Shown: piece by piece, positions 1-7,350 of the stretch
Layout of the letters: every line of letters begins with the position of its first letter
Numbering within the stretch: the first letter of the stretch is position 1
Assembly: GCA_020026335.1 (NCBI GenBank)
Contig: JAHHQO010000013.1
Coordinates: 1 to 64,000 of the forward strand
Source of the DNA: Alistipes sp.
Lineage (GTDB): Bacteria > Bacteroidota > Bacteroidia > Bacteroidales > Rikenellaceae
Reading direction: 5' to 3'
DNA length: 64,000 nucleotides
Notes under the pieces: model-generated
What the model saw: the letters and a program-made list of their open reading frames with translations, nothing else
What the model was told of the DNA's origin: nothing
Databases searched by the model: none
Position numbers and translations under genes: made by a program

Positions 1-20
1 TTATTTAATTTTTAAAATTT

Positions 21-50
21 TAGTGTCGCGCTAATTTTTAGTGGACACTA
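21..50. repeat. Short inverted repeat, possible IS end next to a broken gene
   Basis: TAGTGTC at 21-27 is mirrored by GACACTA at 44-50, and TAGTG also recurs directly at 39-43 and 49-53. The in-frame stop that ends the upstream reading frame of the following gene (TAG, 49-51) lies at the edge of this structure, and coding-like sequence starts immediately after it. This fits an insertion-sequence terminus that interrupts the gene, but no transposase is inside the window and the IS family cannot be named from this fragment. Confidence 0.35.
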
Positions 51-51
51 G

Positions 52-1563
52 TGTGTTGATTATGATATTATCAATAATGACAATGTTCAGATAAAAGATT
101 ATAATATACAAGATATCAAATTATTATCCGATATCTTTCATGCAAATTTAAATTTAGTTCTTATTGATAGAGAGTTTAGTTTTCATGAGCAAGTATTTTG
201 TATTATCAATGGGGTGTGTCATAAATTAGATAAATATAAAGATAGAATAGAAACTGATTATATAGATATCCTGCTATATAAATGCCGTATACTTTTAGCC
301 AAATTTAACTACAAGGACAATATTGACAACCTACTACAATCGTACAATTATTATAAGGGGCAAGATGAAAAAGTTGCGATGTCTGTTGATGGATCTATTT
401 GCAAACGTTTAAGAGAGATATATACCAACGATGTAAAAGAATATAAACGAACGATATCAAGATTGTACCATGAAAGAATTGATGCATATTCCACTTTTTT
501 CGATTTCTTTATAAAATGTCATTACCTCAAAAATATTGCTGAGAATGAAGTCCTATTACAAGATTTGATTAAAAAATTTGAGTTATTTCAGAAAGATATT
601 GATGCTACTAATTTATTCAACAAAAAAAACGCCTCATCTTGTCTGAATTTTCTTTACAATTGTAGATTATCTTTTATTTTAAAACAAAAGGATACTTCTT
701 CTACAACCGTATGGAATGAAAATCTTAAAATTAAATCAATTCAAGATTCGACTAACATACAAAACTATTTCCCCTTTCTAAAGATAGCAGAATGGTATAG
801 TGCATACTTATCAAAACAAATAGAAGAGACCGATGATGCTAATGATTTGATGATTGATCTTCATTGCTTTGAAGACTGCCTTACCCGTGCAGAAGAATAT
901 TTGATTGGCAGTCGTGATATTGCAGGTTGTTTTATTCCGTTTAAACCAAACTTTCAAGAATGTTTGGAAGACTACATGATTAAGGAAGACGAATGTGTAA
1001 AGATATTCATAAGCACTTCTTATGTTGTTCCTGTTGATTATGAAAAGGAAGATAAACGTATTGAGAAATTACAGTCAGACCTAATAAAACTAAAAGCGAT
1101 TATTGAAGCAAAAAAAACAATTGATTCGGCGATTATAAAATTAAGAGGTGAAAATGAATCATTAAAAAAAGAAGTTCAATCATTAAAAGACAGTTTAATT
1201 ACTGAAACAAAAAGAATTACAGATACTGTTCAATCTGATTTAAAGGAAAATCAAAAAAACAATATCCAAATATTGGCGATATTTGCAGGAATTGTAATAT
1301 TTGCATCTGGAACAATTCAAATCTTTAAGGGTGCAAGTAATATCAAAGATGCAACGATTTTTATGTTATTATTTGCTTCTGCATTAAGTATTATATCTTT
1401 GTCAATATGGCTTCTTTTTATCAGTAAAAGTAAAAGGGATGTCTACAAATGGATTTTTGCTATTATTTTAGTAATAATACTTGGACTAAATGTATATGCT
1501 ATTTTGGGTGATTGGGGTAAATCTGGCATTCATACTCCCAATCATGAAATTTTAACTTTATAA
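52..1563 (+). CDS. AT-rich helical/coiled-coil protein with C-terminal membrane segments, probably 5'-truncated
   Basis: I do not recognise the family. The first usable start is GTG at 214 (449 aa), but the frame is open and protein-like back to 52, just after a TAG at 49-51, so the N-terminus is probably missing. From the GTG, residues 1-280 are rich in Lys, Ile, Asn, Tyr and predicted helical. Residues about 285-345 form a Lys/Glu coiled coil. Three hydrophobic segments follow at about 350-372, 379-403 and 411-432. Base composition is far more AT-rich than the housekeeping genes downstream, a sign of horizontal transfer. A helical sensor-like region, coiled coil and membrane helices resemble the plan of some membrane-acting immune effectors, but that is only an analogy. 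No partner gene is visible. Confidence 0.6.
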   Translation, partial: CVDYDIINNDNVQIKDYNIQDIKLLSDIFHANLNLVLIDREFSFHEQVFCIINGVCHKLDKYKDRIETDYIDILLYKCRILLAKFNYKDNIDNLLQSYNYYKGQDEKVAMSVDGSICKRLREIYTNDVKEYKRTISRLYHERIDAYSTFFDFFIKCHYLKNIAENEVLLQDLIKKFELFQKDIDATNLFNKKNASSCLNFLYNCRLSFILKQKDTSSTTVWNENLKIKSIQDSTNIQNYFPFLKIAEWYSAYLSKQIEETDDANDLMIDLHCFEDCLTRAEEYLIGSRDIAGCFIPFKPNFQECLEDYMIKEDECVKIFISTSYVVPVDYEKEDKRIEKLQSDLIKLKAIIEAKKTIDSAIIKLRGENESLKKEVQSLKDSLITETKRITDTVQSDLKENQKNNIQILAIFAGIVIFASGTIQIFKGASNIKDATIFMLLFASALSIISLSIWLLFISKSKRDVYKWIFAIILVIILGLNVYAILGDWGKSGIHTPNHEILTL

Positions 1564-1721
1564 TAAATCTTTTACTATTCCCAAATCGCCAACAAAATTG
1601 GATTATGCGAGTTCAGTGATTTATTATAGAATATTCAATATATATGTAAAATATTAGAGTCGACAAAGTAATTTCCCTCATATCCCCTCCCTCGGCGGAC
1701 TATTGACGGTCGCTTCCTGCA

Positions 1722-1762
1722 GCCGCTTTTTGCATGCTCGTTCCATAACCTTATCGTCTTAA
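1722..1762 (+). repeat. 41-bp imperfect direct repeat, copy 1
   Basis: Matches 36 of 41 positions of the segment at 6848-6888, in the same orientation. The shared core includes CCTTATCGTCTTAA at the right end. Read on the minus strand, both copies contain an ATG with similar short downstream codons, so they could be remnants of a common gene start or a dispersed element. The pair brackets the IS66 remnant and the nuclease-helicase gene. Confidence 0.7.
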
Positions 1763-1800
1763 TCCTGGATACTATCTCAAAAAGTGTGTCTGATAAGCAG

Positions 1801-1829
1801 TAAAAAAGGCCAACACTTACGTGTCAGCC
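1801..1829 (-). terminator. Rho-independent terminator (minus strand)
   Basis: On the minus strand, GGCTGACAC, loop GTAA and GTGTTGGCC form a nine-pair stem with two G-T wobbles, followed by six T. It lies about 200 bp beyond the end of the IS66 tnpC frame and may end transcription from that element or from an older gene now lost. Confidence 0.65.
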
Positions 1830-2031
1830 CTAAAGTTTGTAAATTAGGAGTGCCCCAACCACTAAATATACAAACTATGCACTTTACGAAAGTACAAATT
1901 TCTGAGCTCATGCGTAAGCATTCGAAGAACAACAGGTTTTGAACCTTTCTATACCACAATAGCGACTGTTACTATAAACCTAATAGTTGCAGTCGCTATT
2001 GTTTAGTTGAACCTATATGTTGCAGTTGGGA

Positions 2032-3651
2032 TTAGTTGCCGGATTCTGCAGCCTGTTTGGTCAACACACTTTCCTGATGTTGCAACTTCCATTGGCACGG
2101 AAGCAGCTTTATGAGTTCTTCATGTGCGGCCTTCTTATGATAGGGCATTCGGGCAATGATGTCATTCAGGTAATCTCTCGGATTCACGTCGTGTGCCTTG
2201 CAGGTAGCCAGCAGAGAACAGATCACAGACATGTTAACGGCCGCCTCGTGGTTACCGCAGAAGAGGTAATTCTTGCGCCCCAGCGTGATGGGCCGGATGA
2301 CGTTTTCCGCCAGGTTGTTGTCCCACAGCAAACGTCCGTCTTCCAGACACCTCATCATATTGTCCCATCGGGTATAGGCATATGTGATGGCTTTGCCGGC
2401 CTGTGACCTGGGGCTGTACTTGACGCCTTCCGCTTCCATCCATGCCTTCATGGCTTCCAGGATGGGACGGGCCAGTTCCTGACGCTTGTTCTTGCGTTCT
2501 TCGTACGACAGGCCTGCATCATTGCAGCCATGCTCTATCTGGTAAATCTTCTGTATCTGCGTAAGCCCGTACTCAGCCATTTCCCTGTTTTCATCAAGCG
2601 CCTGTTCAAAATGCCGGCGGATATGTACCAGGCAGTTGACCAGGTGCACACCGGGGTTGGTCTTGAAGGCTGTTTCATAACCCGCAAAACCGTCGCATTG
2701 GAGGTAACCCTTGAAGTGGTGCTGATTGGCCAGGGATTCGATGACCGCCCCGGCCCGCGATCCCCCGTCGTAATGGAAGATGACCAGTTTTTCCATGACC
2801 GACCTGACCATCCAGAGATATTCCTTCTCGGCCCTGTGCTTTTCCTTGTTGATGACCGGAACGGTAGTTTCATCCGCCTGAACATAGTCACAGGAAAAGA
2901 CTTCCTGCTTCAGCGCTTCGTACAGCGGCTTCAGCAGTTCTACCGTTTTCTTGAATCATCCGTCCAGCGTGCTTTCCGTCAGTCCCTTCATGCCGAGGTG
3001 ACGGTACTGCTGTATCTGACGGTAGAACGGAACGTGATACTCGTATTTCTGGAGGAGGATTTCGGCAAGCAGGCTGGTATCAGCGATGCACTTGTCGACG
3101 GGCATCAGCGGCATGGGAGCCATCTCCACACCTTTCTGTCCCTCGGGTGGAAGCTGCGTGTTGTCCTTGAACGCATGTTTGGGACGAATGATTTCCTTTA
3201 CATAGAGCATTCCCGGTTTGTGTTTGACAACACGGGTTACCTCTTCGCCTATTATGCGGTACAGGGAAAGGTCCACGCCATCCGGCTCAATCACTTCGGT
3301 TTCGAGTACAGGCAGGTCTTCCATCATTTTTCGGTTCTGCCGTTTCTGTCTCTTTTCCTCAGCGGACTCCTTTTCTATCTTCTCCACTGCTTCGTCACGC
3401 TTTTCTTCGGCTTTTCGCTGCAGGCCGGCAAATTCTTCCGCAAAGAGATCCGGCATGTTGGGGTCGTAGACAGGTAGCTTTTCTCGGCCAAAGAGTTGGC
3501 GGTTCAGCCATGCGACCTGAGCCGTCAACTCCCGGATACGTTCCTGCAGTTTTTCATTCTGCTCTGCCTGTTTTTTATTGATGGCAGACAATGAAGCAAC
3601 AGAGGTATTCAGCCCCTCTATCGTCTTGAGTAATATATCTTTTTCATCCAT
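2032..3651 (-). pseudogene. tnpC: IS66 transposase TnpC, interrupted by an in-frame TGA
   Basis: Two frames, 3651-2956 and 2955-2032, are in the same phase and separated only by a TGA at 2956-2958. Read through, they give a full-length protein of about 539 residues. The stop lies after the motif STLDG, where IS66 transposases normally carry Trp (TGG), so one G-to-A change explains it. The N-terminal part has a Leu/Glu coiled coil and an IS66 zinc-finger-like/central region. The catalytic acidic residues are all downstream of the stop: Asp in QADETT, Asp in QCDGFAGY and Glu in NLAENVIRP. A truncated product would therefore lack the active site. Confidence 0.9.
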
Positions 3652-3736
3652 TGTCTGTCTCTATTTATAGATGTAGAGATACTAAATATTAGCGGATTGC
3701 ACAACAAAATCGCTACTTTTGTCACAGAAAAATAGG

Positions 3737-4105
3737 TTATACATGGTATTCTTTCCGCTCTGCTCTCAGCCTCCGAAGCCTCTGTTCGGGATTCTCTTGA
3801 ATACCTTCAACCATCATCACAAGGTCACGCCATTCCATCGGATAACTGTTCGAGCCCGGATCATATTCGGGTATTTTAAAACGTCCCGCTTCCAGACGCT
3901 TCACATACATCACCATGCCTCCATCCTCTGCGTGAAGCAGTTTCATGAGTCTGCGGCTGGACCCGATGAAAATGAAGACATCACCGTTCCTTACTTCGCT
4001 TTTCATCTTCTCGTGCACCAGCCCGCACAAAGAACTGATGCCCTTGCGCATATCTGTCCTGCCAGGACACAGGAAGTAGCGCATCGTGTCGTTCAGGCTA
4101 AACAT
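3737..4105 (-). CDS. tnpB: IS66 accessory protein TnpB (Orf2)
   Basis: A protein of about 122 aa. The start at 4105 gives MFSLNDTMRYFLCPG, which matches the usual beginning of this family; the frame also has an ATG at 4117. Family hallmarks include the TDMRKG motif near the N-terminus and the block VFIFIGSSRR..MKLLH. TnpB is needed for IS66 transposition, but its biochemical role is not settled. It overlaps the end of tnpA by a few bases, the usual coupled arrangement. It looks intact. Confidence 0.88.
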   Translation of the reverse strand: MFSLNDTMRYFLCPGRTDMRKGISSLCGLVHEKMKSEVRNGDVFIFIGSSRRLMKLLHAEDGGMVMYVKRLEAGRFKIPEYDPGSNSYPMEWRDLVMMVEGIQENPEQRLRRLRAERKEYHV

Positions 4106-4421
4106 GGCCATCTTCAAGACTAAGGGTCAGCAGTTCCATCAACAGCTTCTCGGATCCGATCCCGAAGTGGGCACGGAGTCCGTTGGGAAAAAGCAGAGCT
4201 ACACCCTGCGGTACCTGTTCACCCAAGGTCAGTTCTGCAGTGGGTTGCTTAAAACTGATGGGAGCCAACTCCTGTTTGAGACTGTTTTTTTCTGCAGCGC
4301 ATTTTTTACGCCAGTAATGATAGGTTGAATAACTTACACCTACCTGTTGCAGGTACAACTTCAATGACAGGTCGCTTTGTTGAACCTGCAATTCCAATTC
4401 TTCAAATTCGGATCTGTTCAT
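4098..4421 (-). CDS. tnpA: IS66 accessory protein TnpA-like (Orf1)
   Basis: A 107-aa protein, first in the IS66 gene order. It contains a helix-turn-helix-like stretch around residues 20-45 (SLKLYLQQVGVSYSTYHYW), typical of the small transposase-associated DNA-binding protein of this family, then a variable C-terminal half. It ends inside the start of tnpB, suggesting translational coupling. It appears intact although tnpC is broken. Confidence 0.82.
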   Translation of the reverse strand: MNRSEFEELELQVQQSDLSLKLYLQQVGVSYSTYHYWRKKCAAEKNSLKQELAPISFKQPTAELTLGEQVPQGVALLFPNGLRAHFGIGSEKLLMELLTLSLEDGHV

Positions 4422-4524
4422 TACAATTAGGGGTTGATTGTTGTCGCGAATGCAAAACTACAATCAAACCCTAGACTATGCAATGTGTATTTCTTCGGAT
4501 GCTTACGTAGAGATAGTTATCCAA

Positions 4525-6663
4525 CTATATCTCCTCCAGCCCTATCGACTTGAGATATTCGTAAGTGCCGTTGTAAAACTCCGGAACTCGGGTTGCGTCT
4601 TCGGGGAAACCGCCGACCGTCTTGTTGGCATTGCCCTTGGGAACGCAGATGACCATGCCGATGCGGGCGCGGGTCAGGAGGACACGGTAGGCATTCAGCA
4701 TGTATTTCCTTCGCTCAAGGCTGCTTTCGGTCTTGCCGGCCTCTTCGCGCCATGCTGTGCGACCGTTGAAGTTATAATATCGCCACTGCCCGTTTTCGCA
4801 TCTCAGGTCGGCATCCCACAGGACACAGGTATAGTCCAGCTCAAGACCCTGAACCTGAATCTCGGTTGCGGCATCCTCAAGGTAGTTGGATGAGCGGATG
4901 TCATTTTTATCCTCCAAGAACCAGTGTACGGCGTTCTCGTCGCCCTGCTCCAGAATATCGACGGCCAAGGGCTTGAACCGCGCCGCAGCCTTGCTGACCA
5001 ATACGCCTGACCGTTGCGAACCTCGTGTGTTCTTGCGCAGCCATGCCCTTGCCTTGGCCATATCTCTTGTCAGTACAATCGGATAGCGCTCTTTGATGGT
5101 GTCGTACCAAGTGGAGGCATCCGGATTGAAAGAGAGCAGGGCGTGTACAAAGGCTGAGAGGTTCTCGGCTCGGAACGAACGCAGACTCACCCCCAGATGA
5201 AGGTTTGACGAGAAGGTGACTCTGTCATTGTCGGCCAATAGTTCATTGATCCGACCTTCGGCATATTCCGCTTCGGTGAGTTTGTCGGAGATATAGATTC
5301 GCCAGTGGGTGAATTTCTCGTTGAGCGCCTTGAGCCACTCCGATATGCCGGCTTCTCCGGTGTTGATCTCCTGACCGCCACCGACCAGACATACGATTGT
5401 CGCCCAGTCCTCCCTCTGATCCAAAGACCAGATAAGGAACGCTGCCTCGGAGTAGGGAAAATTCGGCACCTTGAGTTTGTTTCCGTAAGTACCGCCTCGT
5501 TTGAGATAGTCTGCGAGCCTTTTATGCGTCCATGAACGCTGGGCCTCGTCAAAGATGGCCACATGCTCCACTTCTCCGTAACCGGACTTCGCCAGCTTCA
5601 TGGCTTTCTGCGGGTCGATTTCGAGTACTCCGTTCTCGACGGGATTCTTGATTTTGGCCAGCATGTTGTCGCGGTAGCGGTGAATCATCTGTATGAATTT
5701 GCCGACCTCTCTCCGAGAGTCCGACAGGTTCTTCTTCTCGCCCTGGGCTTTGCATTTCTTGTGGTTGTCTATGGCCAGCGCCTCGGTAAGCACTGCGACC
5801 AGTGGCCCGTTGCCGGACAGATAGACCGCCCCCTCGTCCTCGATTAATTTGTCGCCATTCTGATAGGACTGTTTGACGGCAACGTCCAGCCCTACTAACG
5901 TCTTTCCCGCTCCGGGGACACCGGTTACGAAGCAGATGCTTTTCTCTCCTTTCTCACGACTGTTCTTGATCACATCGAGGATATATGCAATGGTGCGGTT
6001 GGTCGATACCTTGTCGGCTTCGTGGCGGGTGATGTCCTCTACCGAGTGATTCTCATAGAGCCTCTTGGCCGCCTCGATGATGGTCGGCGTGGGTGAATAG
6101 GGGCTGATAATCCAGTCGGCCTTCAAGCCGGAATCCGGGGCTGTCGCTCCGGCATGAGCCAGAACATCCGCAATGAGTTTTTGCAATCCATTGGCACCGG
6201 TCACCAATGGGTTGTAGATGGAATCATCGTACACCGAGGGAATGAACTCGCTTGAAGTTGCTCGGAATCGAGTAGGCACGAGAATCGGGACAATGATTCG
6301 GTTTTGGCTCAGCAAATGAAAGTTTTTCAGGTCAAGGGCATAATCCAAGACCTGCTCTATGTTGGATTGGAGCATTTCCCGCTCACCGACCTTGAACTCA
6401 AGACAGAAGATCAGTCCGCGAAGCAGTAATACGACATCGATACGTTTTCCCAGTCGCGGAATATCGTACTCGAAAATCACTTGACCGTCTTCATTCCTCC
6501 ACGGTTGCAGCACCTCCTGCATGATGTGGATTTCGCCGGCCCATGCTTCATTGGTCGTAGTAAGAGCTGCGCCGTGGTAATTGTTCACGAAATGTCCCAA
6601 CAGCGCCTCGGGAGGCAACTGCAGGAACTCGCGAATTGTTGAATTATATAGACAACGTGCCAT
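4525..6663 (-). CDS. PD-(D/E)XK nuclease - DUF2075 (Schlafen-like helicase) fusion protein
   Basis: A 712-aa protein. Residues 1-170 look like a PD-(D/E)XK nuclease: Asp76 in RIDVVLL and the E-x-K pair Glu89/Lys91 in CLEFKVGE. Residues about 230-700 match the DUF2075 family, a superfamily-1-like DNA/RNA helicase: Walker A GVPGAGKT at 248-255, Walker B DEAQ at 372-375, and a C-terminal VLLTRAR motif typical of SF1 helicases. The fusion suggests ATP-driven nucleic-acid cleavage, and such proteins are often found in defence islands, but its role here is unproved. The gene stands alone, between IS66 and a repeat copy. A -7 box lies about 80 bp upstream. All catalytic motifs look intact. Confidence 0.85.
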   Translation of the reverse strand: MARCLYNSTIREFLQLPPEALLGHFVNNYHGAALTTTNEAWAGEIHIMQEVLQPWRNEDGQVIFEYDIPRLGKRIDVVLLLRGLIFCLEFKVGEREMLQSNIEQVLDYALDLKNFHLLSQNRIIVPILVPTRFRATSSEFIPSVYDDSIYNPLVTGANGLQKLIADVLAHAGATAPDSGLKADWIISPYSPTPTIIEAAKRLYENHSVEDITRHEADKVSTNRTIAYILDVIKNSREKGEKSICFVTGVPGAGKTLVGLDVAVKQSYQNGDKLIEDEGAVYLSGNGPLVAVLTEALAIDNHKKCKAQGEKKNLSDSRREVGKFIQMIHRYRDNMLAKIKNPVENGVLEIDPQKAMKLAKSGYGEVEHVAIFDEAQRSWTHKRLADYLKRGGTYGNKLKVPNFPYSEAAFLIWSLDQREDWATIVCLVGGGQEINTGEAGISEWLKALNEKFTHWRIYISDKLTEAEYAEGRINELLADNDRVTFSSNLHLGVSLRSFRAENLSAFVHALLSFNPDASTWYDTIKERYPIVLTRDMAKARAWLRKNTRGSQRSGVLVSKAAARFKPLAVDILEQGDENAVHWFLEDKNDIRSSNYLEDAATEIQVQGLELDYTCVLWDADLRCENGQWRYYNFNGRTAWREEAGKTESSLERRKYMLNAYRVLLTRARIGMVICVPKGNANKTVGGFPEDATRVPEFYNGTYEYLKSIGLEEI

Positions 6664-6743
6664 ATCTGTGTATTAATAATCAAAGTGCAGATGCTGCCGC
6701 AACACAATAGGCGGCATTCACCATATTGATTTGCTGAGTTGTA

Positions 6744-6751
6744 CAAAGTTA
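6744..6751 (-). promoter_or_regulatory. Bacteroidetes -7 box for the nuclease-helicase gene
   Basis: TAACTTTG on the minus strand fits the TAnnTTTG consensus and lies 80 bp before the start codon at 6663. A well-spaced -33 TTTG is not clear, so this is a moderate candidate. Confidence 0.45.
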
Positions 6752-6847
6752 AGATAATTACGACAAATAAGCGTATATTTAGTGTGGAATATGTGGCCGT
6801 TATGCGTGTGAGTTGCAAAATATGAGACTGAATTTTGCCCCTCCCCG

Positions 6848-6888
6848 GCCGCCTTTTATATGCTTGTTCCATACCCTTATCGTCTTAA
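6848..6888 (+). repeat. 41-bp imperfect direct repeat, copy 2
   Basis: Same orientation as 1722-1762, with five mismatches. It lies just upstream of the nuclease-helicase gene, so the two copies enclose about 5.1 kb. Confidence 0.7.
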
Positions 6889-7050
6889 CGGGTCTCGGTT
6901 TCTTGCCCAACCGATGGGGGGCGCACGGGCGCGATGGCGGGCACAGTGCAGGGCGTCATCATCCTTGTTGCGTCACGAAAGGTTGATTTCGAAGCGCCGC
7001 ATTTCCCTCCTTTACATTTGGGCTAATTTCTCCTTATTTCTCCCGAATTT

Positions 7051-7090
7051 TGTCAACACATGTAAACCATTGTCAACACACGTCAACTAC
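7051..7090 (+). repeat. Two tandem 20-bp repeats
   Basis: TGTCAACACATGTAAACCAT is followed at once by TGTCAACACACGTCAACTAC (about 75% identical). They are evenly spaced at 20 bp, as protein-binding iterons or recombinase arm sites can be, but only two units exist and no replication or integrase gene is adjacent. Confidence 0.5.
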
Positions 7091-7206
7091 TGCGTCAGTG
7101 TGATATTCGGGCAAACCGTGAATCGCCGTCACGGTAGAAATACGTATGAAAAATATGGATAAAAACCGTCACTTCCAAATACGGTCTGGAATGCACATAA
7201 AAATAA

Positions 7207-7232
7207 AAGCCGCTGATATTCAGCGACTTTAT
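7207..7232 (-). terminator. Terminator after the deiminase-like gene
   Basis: On the minus strand GTCGCTGA, loop ATA and TCAGCGGC form a stem followed by a T-rich run. It sits about 120 bp after the stop of the deiminase-fold gene. The complement is also flanked by T, so it may act in both directions. Confidence 0.65.
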
Positions 7233-7350
7233 TCTAAATAATTATAATTGGTTACGGTTATTTACAAGCCGTTATTTACAAGCTGTTATTTGCCGATGCA
7301 GTAAATTCACATCGTTGATACTCAATATTCTGCTTTTGTATTTAGAATAT

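Larger units (their letters stand above)
1564..1949. other. Non-coding gap with repeat copy and a minus-strand terminator
   Basis: About 390 bp between the AT-rich gene and the IS66 remnant. It contains one copy of the 41-bp repeat (1722-1762) and a hairpin terminator (1801-1829). No convincing gene is seen; a 60-codon minus-strand frame spanning 1777-1959 has no family features. Confidence 0.5.
1950..4480 (-). mobile_element. IS66-family insertion sequence, decayed
   Basis: Three minus-strand frames in the order tnpA, tnpB, tnpC identify an IS66-type element. Boundaries are approximate. Loosely matching ends are visible: the sequence around 1981-2000 (TTGCAGTCGC) resembles the inverted sequence around 4445-4465 (TTGCATTCGC), and a hairpin, AATAGCGACTG paired with CAGTCGCTATT, lies at about 1959-2001. 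I could not fix exact termini or an 8-bp target duplication. A nonsense codon splits tnpC, so the element is probably unable to transpose on its own. Confidence 0.7.
6752..7350. other. Gene-poor gap with repeats
   Basis: About 600 bp without a convincing gene. It holds the second 41-bp repeat copy (6848-6888), a tandem pair of 20-bp repeats (7051-7090) and a terminator hairpin (7207-7232). Small frames here have no recognisable features. Confidence 0.5.

Noticed and set aside
1777..1959. 60-codon minus-strand frame
   Set aside because: It runs through a terminator hairpin and shows no family signature.
2956..2958. Programmed stop-codon readthrough or TGA recoding in tnpC
   Set aside because: TGA ends other genes in the window normally, and IS66 tnpC is not known to use readthrough; a simple nonsense mutation is the economical reading.
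7051..7090. Replication origin or CRISPR array
   Set aside because: Only two adjacent repeats without spacers, and no rep, cas or dnaA-box context.
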